Assembly: GCA_023269335.1 (NCBI GenBank)
Contig: JAHFTM010000051.1
Location: forward strand, 1-9,413
Source of the DNA: Chlamydiia bacterium
GTDB lineage: Bacteria; Chlamydiota; Chlamydiia; Chlamydiales; FEN-1388
Reading direction: 5' to 3'
Length of the DNA stretch: 9,413 nt
Shown: piece by piece, positions 1-6,661 of the stretch
Numbering within the stretch: position 1 is the first letter of the stretch
How the letters are laid out: each line of letters opens with the position of its first letter
Position numbers and translations under genes: made by a program
Notes under the pieces: generated by a model
What the model saw: only the letters and a program-made list of their open reading frames with translations
What the model was told of the DNA's origin: nothing
The model's database searches: none

Positions 1-744
1 ATCCAACTTTGCAATGACTTTTAAGCGTGTCAAAAGCTGAGACATTAACTCTTGGGAGGGGGAAAGACGGGTTTGAAGAACACCATCAATGCGATAGCGA
101 ATCAAAAGCCCATTTTCATGCGGCTCAAAGTGAATATCTGAGGCCCCTTGCTGGATAGCCTCTGCGATAGAATAGTTAATAAGACGCAGCGCTTGCGGAA
201 GATCTGACGAGTCATCTAAAAGATCATAGACTTCATTGTCTGATTCTTGGAATTCATCATCGGATGCCCGAGTATGTCCTGGAATATCAGCTGCCGTATC
301 ATCTTGATGATAGTATTCATGAATCGCTGCTAAAATCGCTTGCTTGGGCACATATACAGTTTCGATAACGCAGTTGACGATCAGCCTCAACTCTTCAATG
401 GCATCTAAATTAAACGGATCATAGGTAGCAAGGCGAATGCCGCCATCAATTTCACCAACTGGCAAAAAAAGATATTTTTTTACAAAGGAATAGGGAATTT
501 TTTTTGTCAGCTGCTTTTCAATGCGAAAAGTTGAAAGATCATCAAAGATTGGAATGCCTAGCTTTTTTGCGTTAAGCCTTACTTCTTCATCTGATGAAAA
601 GCTGCGCCCCGACTTACCATGTTGTACACCCACTTCATTTTCATCTTCGAAATAGCTTGGGGCTACTTTTTTAGCTAATTGCATCAAATATTTTGTTGCT
701 GTATTGGCAGACTCATTCTTCAGCTTTACTTTTGAGCTGCTCAT
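1..744 (-). CDS. gspE: Type II secretion ATPase GspE, N-terminal part (cut by left window edge)
   Basis: This is the cytoplasmic hexameric ATPase that drives pseudopilus assembly in type II secretion. The first 248 residues are present and the frame is open to the window edge. Residues about 55-125 fit the MshEN/T2SSE N-terminal domain. An acidic, probably flexible linker follows (about 145-182), then the start of the T2SSE core with ASDIHFEP (201-208) and IRYRIDGVL (about 216-224), ending at LKVIAKLD. These are hallmark strings of the family. The Walker A, Asp box and Walker B motifs would lie beyond the edge and cannot be checked. The ATG (742-744) overlaps the gspD stop as ATGA, and GAGGA lies 4 bases upstream (749-753), so translation is probably coupled. 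PilB is the main alternative, but the adjacent secretin and gene order favour GspE. Confidence 0.93.
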   Translation of the reverse strand, partial: MSSSKVKLKNESANTATKYLMQLAKKVAPSYFEDENEVGVQHGKSGRSFSSDEEVRLNAKKLGIPIFDDLSTFRIEKQLTKKIPYSFVKKYLFLPVGEIDGGIRLATYDPFNLDAIEELRLIVNCVIETVYVPKQAILAAIHEYYHQDDTAADIPGHTRASDDEFQESDNEVYDLLDDSSDLPQALRLINYSIAEAIQQGASDIHFEPHENGLLIRYRIDGVLQTRLSPSQELMSQLLTRLKVIAKLD

Positions 745-3179
745 GATTTCCTCGAACTCAAATTAAATGCATCTGCACGTCCAAACAACATTCGTAAACT
801 TTTTTCAAAGAGCAGTCTTTTCGAATCTCGTTTTGCAAGCTCTATCTCTTCTAAAAATTCAGGTAGATCACCTGGTCGTTTGAGAAGTTCTTGCGTACGC
901 ATTGCGCGATACTCTTCGCCTGCATCAGGAACAATTCTTGGTGTGATGAAAATAAACATTTCTGTGCTGTGGTCAGTAAGCGACGTTGTGCTAAAAAGTT
1001 TGCCAATGCCAGGAAGTTCACCCAAGAAAGGAATCGATTCTTGATCTTCGGTAGACACCTTTCTTCTCAAACCACCAAGAATTACTGTCTCGCCATCTGC
1101 AATGCGCACTTCATTTTTGATATTTCTTCTCGTCACATCAGGACGGTTATGGTGGCGCCCTCCAGTAGTGTCAAAAGTAATATCTGTGGAAAGCGTGATA
1201 AACTTTTTCTCATTCGGCTCTTCAAGACCATCTGCTTTAGCATGGATAGTAGGCGTAATCTGAATGGTAATACCATACTGGGCGCGCGTAAAAGAGTCCT
1301 TCAGATGCGCTGTCTTTGTCGAGTCAATTTCTACAACACCCGTATTTAAAGAGATCTCTTCTACCAGAGCAATTTTCGCTGGCGTCTGGTTGACAGTCAT
1401 CACAGAAGGGTTTGCATTGATTTGCAAATCTTCTTGAGCCATCAAAAAGTTAAACGCAATATCATACGAAGGCATATGCGAGCTGCTCAAACGGGAAATA
1501 GCAAAAAAGAGAATGCCTTTATGATCGGATTTGCGTTTCTTGCCATGATTCCAAAATAGCTCTGAGCGGTTTTTATGAGAAGCCGCTTCTCCAAGCCGTA
1601 ACAAATTCAATCCAAAATTATTGCGTCCTGTAATCTTTTTTTCAAAAAGTAGCACATCGATTTGGACCATCTTTTTCGGCACATCCAATAGCTTGATCAG
1701 CTCTTTCATTTTATCAAGAAGAACAGCTTCCACTACCATGACTATAGAGTTCGTCTTTGGGTCGACAATAAAATTGTCCTGAGCGTCAAAAGGGCGCCTC
1801 TTAGAGGGATCTGTTGGTTCAACCATCGGTGGTGCTACGATAAGTGGAGGAACATTGCCCTCATCCATCTGCGGTTTTGGCTGTGGTTTTGAATCACGCA
1901 TTTTTCTAAAGAAATCTTTTGCCTTGTCACCATTAAAGGCAGAAGGTGCCGTGACCATTTTAACGTAAACTTGGCTCAATACTTTTGCAAGATCTTCTGC
2001 TTCTGAATGCTTGCAGGGATACCAGTAGAGTGTTTTTTCTTGAGCTTCATTAATACGACTTTCAATATCGGTAATGATTTGTGATGCTTTTTCAATTTGA
2101 TCTGCCCGCCCTAAAAGAAACAGAGACTGTGCAGGATGTTTGAGTGCTATGACGCGAAAACCAGAAGCTGAATCACCCGATATAAAAGGAAGTTTACCCT
2201 CTCCTACTCCACCTAACCCCCCATCGCTATCAAAAAGGGAGTGGAGAATTTGAACGATCTCTTCACTCTGAGCTTTTTGCAGTGTGACAAGTTTATAGCG
2301 GTGAGCTTGCTTAGGAGAAGAAAGAAAGTCATAAATTTTATGTAGCTCAAGTACCTCTTTGACCAAACCTATCATGACAATATTACTTCCGATAGTTTGA
2401 AAGGTCATTTGCTCTTGAGGAACAAATTTTTCAAGAAACTGATAAATACGGCGCAGCTCAGTCGGAGGCGGGGTAATGACAAAACAGACTCTTCTGTCTA
2501 TAGGCATGACAAGCAACTCTTCCCGCTTATCGCAAATAGTTGCAGGTCCTGACTGATTGAGTCTTAAAAAGAAAAGTTGACGCACAAAAGTATTAAGTTG
2601 CTTTGTACCTATACCGTAACTTGCTAAGATGAGGTCAATCATTTCATTCCAAGATGCTCTGGGAACAGTAAGCTGTGAGCTGATATTCACTTTAAGCGAG
2701 CTGATTTCAGGGGGCATGAGATAAACATGATCTTGAGAGCCATAGTCAATCACAAGCTGGCCGATAGTTGTGTCTGGCTGATGCCAAAGGGCTTCGTCTT
2801 CTTGTGTGGCAAGACCTTTAGAAAGCTCTTTCCAGTTCTTTTCTTGTATAGCGATTTGCACTCTAAGGTTTTCAATAGCAGGAATCTTTTCACTCAATAG
2901 CTGAGAGGCACTTTCAGAATCAGGCTTTTCAGCAATCATCTTCTTGTACTGCTCATGCGTTTCCACGCTCAACTGTAAAAGCTCTTCTTTATGTTTATGA
3001 AGTTCTTGATTCATGGTCTTGATCGTGCGCTTTAACGCTTCATCATCTTCTGAAATTTGCCCTTCAAGTTCTGCTCTTTTTTGCGCAAGCGTTGCACCAA
3101 CAAGCGTTGAATTTGCGTAAAGCGGCGCAATGCAAAGCAGGAGTAAAGTGATCTGTCGTAAACAATTATATATAGTCAT
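741..3179 (-). CDS. gspD: Type II secretion outer-membrane secretin GspD
   Basis: GspD forms the outer-membrane channel of type II secretion. From the chosen start the protein has 812 residues: a signal peptide (1-22, hydrophobic LLLLCIAP, probable cut after LYA), a charged coiled coil (about 30-125), periplasmic N-domains (about 135-515), the secretin core (about 500-755) and a short charged tail. Core signatures are visible: VRIADGETVILGGLRR, IPFLGELPGIGKLF and MFIFITPRIV. A Pro-rich linker (about 430-462) interrupts the third N-domain. The open frame extends to 3233, but residues there would be an implausible Met/Arg/Lys run that is simply the other frame of an acidic-tail repeat. ATG at 3179 has GAGGA 5 bases upstream and gives a proper signal peptide. 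ATG at 3182 or 3206/3209 are alternatives. The gene overlaps the upstream gene by 14 bases and gspE by 4. The long N-terminal coiled coil is unlike proteobacterial GspD. Confidence 0.93.
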   Translation of the reverse strand: MTIYNCLRQITLLLLCIAPLYANSTLVGATLAQKRAELEGQISEDDEALKRTIKTMNQELHKHKEELLQLSVETHEQYKKMIAEKPDSESASQLLSEKIPAIENLRVQIAIQEKNWKELSKGLATQEDEALWHQPDTTIGQLVIDYGSQDHVYLMPPEISSLKVNISSQLTVPRASWNEMIDLILASYGIGTKQLNTFVRQLFFLRLNQSGPATICDKREELLVMPIDRRVCFVITPPPTELRRIYQFLEKFVPQEQMTFQTIGSNIVMIGLVKEVLELHKIYDFLSSPKQAHRYKLVTLQKAQSEEIVQILHSLFDSDGGLGGVGEGKLPFISGDSASGFRVIALKHPAQSLFLLGRADQIEKASQIITDIESRINEAQEKTLYWYPCKHSEAEDLAKVLSQVYVKMVTAPSAFNGDKAKDFFRKMRDSKPQPKPQMDEGNVPPLIVAPPMVEPTDPSKRRPFDAQDNFIVDPKTNSIVMVVEAVLLDKMKELIKLLDVPKKMVQIDVLLFEKKITGRNNFGLNLLRLGEAASHKNRSELFWNHGKKRKSDHKGILFFAISRLSSSHMPSYDIAFNFLMAQEDLQINANPSVMTVNQTPAKIALVEEISLNTGVVEIDSTKTAHLKDSFTRAQYGITIQITPTIHAKADGLEEPNEKKFITLSTDITFDTTGGRHHNRPDVTRRNIKNEVRIADGETVILGGLRRKVSTEDQESIPFLGELPGIGKLFSTTSLTDHSTEMFIFITPRIVPDAGEEYRAMRTQELLKRPGDLPEFLEEIELAKRDSKRLLFEKSLRMLFGRADAFNLSSRKS

Positions 3180-4611
3180 CATCGTCCTCATCTTCATCCT
3201 CGTCATCATCGTCCTCATCATCTTCATCAGCACGACTTATAGCCCCATTTTTTTCTGAAGAGACACCATTTTGCTTCATACCTCTTTGATTGGAAAGATT
3301 TTCTTGATCCCCATCTTGTTCATTTGCATGCTTATCGCTTGCTGGTGATCTAAAAAGGGGAATTGAAATCGGGGTTATTTGTGTCCTACTTTCGTTCACT
3401 TTACCGCCTACCAAACAGATTTCCGTATCCACTCGTTGTGTCCCTTCTAAAATAATAAGCTCACCTTTCAAATCTCCGCTCAAATAGGCATCGATTTGCT
3501 GTGTCTCTGACAGCCGCTCGCAATCGCCATCATGGCATAAAAGCCAGTCATCTGTTCGAAGCAGCATGCGCTTGCCGCCAATTTCGGCTATCCAGTCTTT
3601 ACGTGATCTAGCCCCGACAAGCTTAATTTCCATTTGATTCACAATAGGAGAAAGTGGCACAGGCGTTTTATGTAATTCTAATGTAATTTTGCGTTTACCT
3701 TCTTGATCCCAAAGATCAAAAGTAATGCTTTGCTCACCTACTTTTTTTACTAGGAGAAGCGACTTTCCAATGGAATCTAGACCTGCTTCTACAACTCTCC
3801 ATTCACCGTCTAAATCTGTTAAAAGATCACCTTCTTTGATGTAGCAGGCATAATTAAATCCAGCCCCTTCAAATTCAACGCGCTCTTTAAATCTGGCATA
3901 TTCATACTCGGGGCCACCATATGTTTGTAAGAAGAGATCTTGACCATACCATTTGGCCTTCTGGCGAACAAAGAGAGCATTATCAACCTTTTCACCAGCG
4001 ATCCTCCAGTCAGAAAGTGCATCATTTGTTGCGGGAAGTGGAATTTCAGGTAATATGAAAAAGCTAAATTCATAAGGCTCTTTAATTATGTTTCCTTGAC
4101 TATCTTTCATTTGAAAGCCAATCACTGTTTGTCCACCTTGCACATCAGCTACAATCGAACAAGCAGTAGGCGCATTGCCTTCACTAAATGACCAGCGATA
4201 ATGGCTCTTGGGATCATATTTTAAATAAAGAGTATTTCCTCGATATGTAGTCACAGGAGTTGGCTGCCCGCGAATGCCTACTAAGAGTGGTGTTTTGTCC
4301 TTAGGAGCGTCAGGACGGGAGGTAATGCCATAACTAACTAATGTAGCCCGTAAATCCGGCAGCCGGCCTTTAGGCATTGTTTGTTCAAGGTGTAAAAAAG
4401 GCTCGCCGATTGCAGCATATTCTGATTCTTTTGCTTGGAAGCCAAACGAAAGCGGTGTTCTATTTTTTTCCAAAACTTGAACAGCTATTGAAGAAGATTC
4501 TTGACCTGCATCTGCGCCAAAGAGAAAAAAAGTGAGCATAAGCAGACTCAATACAGATAAAATTCCAAGGCAGATGTTCACTTTTCTAAGAAGCCCAGGA
4601 TTTATCGACAT
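3166..4611 (-). CDS. Unrecognised membrane-anchored protein with acidic tail, first gene of the type II secretion operon
   Basis: I do not recognise a family. From ATG 4611 the protein has 481 residues: a short basic N-terminus, one hydrophobic helix (about 13-32, rich in Leu/Ile/Phe), a long mixed beta-rich body with many Gly, Trp and Tyr (about 40-410), a polar low-complexity stretch (about 420-460), and a final 20 residues almost entirely Asp/Glu ending DDDDYI. This fits a bitopic inner-membrane protein with most of its mass outside the cytoplasm; an uncleaved anchor or a signal peptide are both possible. The frame could start at TTG 4644 (492 residues), but ATG 4611 gives a cleaner anchor; the only GGAG is 14 bases upstream. 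It overlaps gspD by 14 bases, so a role in the secretion apparatus is likely. A segment about 328-390 (KLVGARSRKDWIAEIGG and onward) loosely recalls the small beta domain of GspC/PilP, which is inference only. Confidence 0.85.
   Translation of the reverse strand: MSINPGLLRKVNICLGILSVLSLLMLTFFLFGADAGQESSSIAVQVLEKNRTPLSFGFQAKESEYAAIGEPFLHLEQTMPKGRLPDLRATLVSYGITSRPDAPKDKTPLLVGIRGQPTPVTTYRGNTLYLKYDPKSHYRWSFSEGNAPTACSIVADVQGGQTVIGFQMKDSQGNIIKEPYEFSFFILPEIPLPATNDALSDWRIAGEKVDNALFVRQKAKWYGQDLFLQTYGGPEYEYARFKERVEFEGAGFNYACYIKEGDLLTDLDGEWRVVEAGLDSIGKSLLLVKKVGEQSITFDLWDQEGKRKITLELHKTPVPLSPIVNQMEIKLVGARSRKDWIAEIGGKRMLLRTDDWLLCHDGDCERLSETQQIDAYLSGDLKGELIILEGTQRVDTEICLVGGKVNESRTQITPISIPLFRSPASDKHANEQDGDQENLSNQRGMKQNGVSSEKNGAISRADEDDEDDDDEDEDEDDDDYI
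3175..3219 (-). repeat. Imperfect 27-base tandem repeat encoding the acidic tail
   Basis: An 18-base string is repeated exactly at 3175-3192 and 3202-3219, a period of 27 bases (9 codons), within a wider run of GAN/ATG triplets. In the frame of the 481-residue protein it encodes Asp/Glu; in the gspD frame it reads as Met/Arg/Lys. Each copy contains GAGGA followed by ATGATG, so the Shine-Dalgarno plus start module of gspD is duplicated. Confidence 0.8.
3185..3189 (-). promoter_or_regulatory. Ribosome binding site of gspD inside the upstream coding repeat
   Basis: GAGGA on the minus strand stands 5 bases before ATG 3179 and only 2 before ATG 3182, which favours 3179 as the gspD start. It lies within the acidic-tail codons of the preceding gene, so ribosomes finishing that gene at 3166 pass directly over it; translational coupling is likely. 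The same string at 3212-3216 precedes in-frame ATGs at 3209 and 3206. Confidence 0.6.
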
Positions 4612-4631
4612 AGAAAATTCAACTACTCCAT

Positions 4632-4660
4632 TTGACAAATGCAAACAAAAACTGTATCAC
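4632..4660 (+). promoter_or_regulatory. Sigma-70-type promoter for the small membrane protein
   Basis: A perfect TTGACA -35 box (4632-4637) is followed after exactly 17 bases by TATCAC (4655-4660), a 4 of 6 match to TATAAT. Transcription would begin near 4667, giving a leader of about 25 bases before ATG 4692. It sits in the 80-base gap between divergent genes. I could not find an equally good promoter for the opposite-strand secretion operon there. Confidence 0.5.
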
Positions 4661-4691
4661 ATGCCTTAAATGAAAAAAAGGGGTTTTGTAT

Positions 4692-5078
4692 ATGACATCA
4701 TCTGGACAGCAACCAAGCAAAAAACCGGAAGCACCTCACCATTTCGGTGAGGATTTTCTGCAGTTTATTATGAATAATAAAGTGGATTCATTTGCATATC
4801 TCATTTTATTATGCAGTCTTGTACTTTCTATTTTTGAATGTTTTATTGGAGGGCTTCTTGTTGGTTTTATTTTGGGGATCTATTTTTCCAAAGAAACAAA
4901 AGCTGAACTTGCTAAATTCAAGGACTATATAGTAGTTGAGGGAGTTTTTCGCAGCTTTGTGCTCATCGCAGCAGCAATTGCGCTTTTGATTGCTTCACCT
5001 GGACTCTGCATAGGTGCCATTGCAGGAGCATTTATCAGCCCCTACTTATCCAGTATAATGTCTTGGCGCCACAAGTAA
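4692..5078 (+). CDS. Small hydrophobic membrane protein, function unknown
   Basis: This 128-residue protein has a polar, Pro/Lys/His-containing N-terminus (1-30) and two long hydrophobic stretches of about 33 residues (about 32-64 and 86-119), separated by a charged, Lys-rich stretch. Each stretch is Gly-containing and long enough for a helical hairpin, so the protein spans the membrane two to four times. No enzyme motif is visible. The frame could begin at TTG 4686, but ATG 4692 has AAGGGG 8 bases upstream and is preferred. It is divergent from the secretion operon and ends 11 bases before the stop of the convergent 474-residue gene. Paired hydrophobic stretches behind a short polar N-terminus are a layout also found in chlamydial inclusion-membrane proteins; here that is only a structural resemblance, not a recognised match. 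Confidence 0.75.
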   Translation: MTSSGQQPSKKPEAPHHFGEDFLQFIMNNKVDSFAYLILLCSLVLSIFECFIGGLLVGFILGIYFSKETKAELAKFKDYIVVEGVFRSFVLIAAAIALLIASPGLCIGAIAGAFISPYLSSIMSWRHK

Positions 5079-5098
5079 GCAGCTCTTATTTAGCTGCT
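5078..5098. terminator. Short stem-loop between convergent genes, possible bidirectional terminator
   Basis: AGCAGCT (5078-5084) and AGCTGCT (5092-5098) form a perfect 7-base stem with a 7-base loop. It overlaps the stop codons of both converging genes. There is no run of T on either side, so intrinsic termination would be weak; it may only be a chance palindrome. Confidence 0.3.
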
Positions 5099-6514
5099 CC
5101 CTGTCTGTAAAAGGCGCTGCCTTGCACGTTCTATCTGAAGTGCGGCGGCGTCTCTCATAGGTGAGGGCAGCTTGTCCTTGTAGCTTACTGCTTCTCCAAG
5201 ATAGTTTTTTACCAACCTTTGGGCAGCCTCAGGCGATGGATTCATAATGGCTTGCTCTGCATTTTTTATTAATGCGTTCACGCGCGCGTTGTTTTCTTCA
5301 GCGCGAAATGCTATTAGTTGTTGAAAGAGTTGCTCCGCTTTTTCCTTGAATTCAGGAAGCTTAATTTTTTGATAGTAAGAGTAAGCTGTAAGTTGATAAC
5401 CTTCTCTCACAGCTTCTGAATTTCCACTATGCATAGCTTTGAAACAAGCATCTTCAAGCTCTTGTAAGTCTTGCTCTTGTCGTCCTCTTTCAGTCCTTTG
5501 ACTACTTTGAATGCGACTTTTTGCACTTGTAATGTGCATTGCTGCATTTTCTTGCAGAGCAGCTGGGAGTTGATTTTTATAGCTTTCTGCTCTCACAAAA
5601 TAACTTTCTGCAAGCCTAGGTGATTCCTGCTCCACAGCAGCTCTCTCAGCTTCCTGTACCCAAAAATGAATGTGCTCCTGGATTTCTTTATTGGATAATT
5701 TTTTGGCTCCAGCTTGTGGGCTTGATGCTGCTGAAGAAGCAACTAATGGAGGTGGTGAAGATGGAGGTGACGTCATAACTGGCGAGGGAGTGGGCGAGGG
5801 TGAAGGAGACTGTGATGGCGGAGTAGAAACTGCGGCAGCGGCAGCAGCCGGTTGAGGCGTAGTTAGTGATGAACTTGTTTGCGCACCTACTGTGTGCTGT
5901 ACTCTTGGAATCGATCTTTCTTGAAGTTCACGTACTGCTTGTTCTGCCCCTTTAAATAGTTCAAGAGCGCGACCCCGGTCTTTGAAAGCAACTAAAAGCA
6001 AGGCGTTTTTGACTTTTGAGAGTGCAGCTTCTGCCCCTTTCAAATGGCCTTTTTGCACTTCTGCTAAAACGTTACTACTCAGATCTCTGACAACATGTAA
6101 GCTGTCTATTTTAGGTCTATTTTCAGCTTGTGCAATGATCTTTTTTGCTACTACTATTGCCTCTCCTACATTTAGCTTTTCTTGTTCAGAAAGTTCTCCA
6201 AAGTAGGCAAGGGCCTGATGTAAATCTTTTTTTGCTTGTTTAATATTTCCATTCTTTGCTTCACCAACTGCAAACAGCACAAGCTGCAGAGACAGACTTT
6301 CTTCTGCATGGCGTAATTTAAACATCTCTTTCAGGTTTGTATCATAGACTATGACTCTCTGTGAAGGCTGTAACTTTAAAACCTGCCTTATCAGACTATC
6401 TACTACTTTTGCATTGCCAGCGGCTTCCGCTGCGACTGCATCATTTTTCATTTTGGGCATAAGTACATTGAAATCTGGCTGAGGACTACTAATTGATGCC
6501 ATAAACTCCACCAT
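5090..6514 (-). CDS. Hypothetical helical-repeat protein with Pro/Ser/Ala-rich linker
   Basis: I do not recognise this 474-residue protein. It has no signal peptide or membrane segment. Residues about 1-200 are predicted helical, rich in Ala, Glu, Lys and Leu, recalling TPR-like bundles. Residues about 212-268 are a low-complexity linker with an Ala run and SPSPSPTPSP. Residues about 280-474 are helical again and appear to hold three degenerate copies of a unit of about 55 residues (about 284-336, 353-405, 413-468), with the shared pattern Ala-x-SY-x(3)-LP followed by a helix, for example RAESYKNQLP, TAYSYYQKIKLP and EAVSYKDKLP. ATG 6514 has no Shine-Dalgarno; ATG 6502 has GGAG 3 bases upstream and is the alternative. 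The gene is divergent from mutY and convergent with the small membrane protein. A scaffold, chaperone-like or secreted effector role are all open; the sequence does not decide. Confidence 0.85.
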   Translation of the reverse strand: MVEFMASISSPQPDFNVLMPKMKNDAVAAEAAGNAKVVDSLIRQVLKLQPSQRVIVYDTNLKEMFKLRHAEESLSLQLVLFAVGEAKNGNIKQAKKDLHQALAYFGELSEQEKLNVGEAIVVAKKIIAQAENRPKIDSLHVVRDLSSNVLAEVQKGHLKGAEAALSKVKNALLLVAFKDRGRALELFKGAEQAVRELQERSIPRVQHTVGAQTSSSLTTPQPAAAAAAVSTPPSQSPSPSPTPSPVMTSPPSSPPPLVASSAASSPQAGAKKLSNKEIQEHIHFWVQEAERAAVEQESPRLAESYFVRAESYKNQLPAALQENAAMHITSAKSRIQSSQRTERGRQEQDLQELEDACFKAMHSGNSEAVREGYQLTAYSYYQKIKLPEFKEKAEQLFQQLIAFRAEENNARVNALIKNAEQAIMNPSPEAAQRLVKNYLGEAVSYKDKLPSPMRDAAALQIERARQRLLQTGSS

Positions 6515-6661
6515 TAATTAAAATATCGATAAACTTTTATTTTATACTCACTAACTTCAATCTATCAAATTATAATTTAAATTAAAATAACTATCTCTCA
6601 TCTGTTTTCTTCCTAAAAACGCTATTTCTTACAATTTTCGATTTATATATCCTGATTGACC
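6515..6661. promoter_or_regulatory. AT-rich divergent promoter region between the 474-residue gene and mutY
   Basis: This 147-base gap must hold the start signals for both divergent genes. It is very AT-rich around 6530-6590. ATTATAAT at 6569-6576 offers a TATAAT -10 box on each strand, but no convincing TTGACA stands 16-18 bases upstream on either. No hairpin, riboswitch or coding potential was seen. Confidence 0.3.

Noticed and set aside
891..1349. 152-codon open frame on the plus strand
   Set aside because: It lies entirely antisense to the well-supported secretin core of gspD, has no ribosome site and encodes a Cys/Arg-rich non-protein-like sequence.
3080..3179. Lipoprotein signal in GspD (a Cys follows LLLL)
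   Set aside because: The residues before Cys are all Leu, lacking the small residue of a lipobox, and hydrophobic sequence continues after it; signal peptidase I processing fits better.
3183..3233. N-terminal extension of GspD to the first start codon at 3233
   Set aside because: The extra residues are Met/Arg/Lys/Thr repeats that are only the other frame of the acidic-tail codons; a start at 3179 gives a normal signal peptide and a well-placed Shine-Dalgarno.
3819..4073. 84-codon minus-strand open frame
   Set aside because: It is out of frame within the 481-residue gene and has no independent support.
5670..5855. 61-codon plus-strand frame rich in Gly and Glu
   Set aside because: It is the complement of the Pro/Ser/Ala-rich linker codons of the minus-strand gene; low complexity, not a gene.
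5982..6206. 74-codon plus-strand open frame
   Set aside because: Antisense to the helical N-terminal region of the 474-residue protein; no ribosome site.
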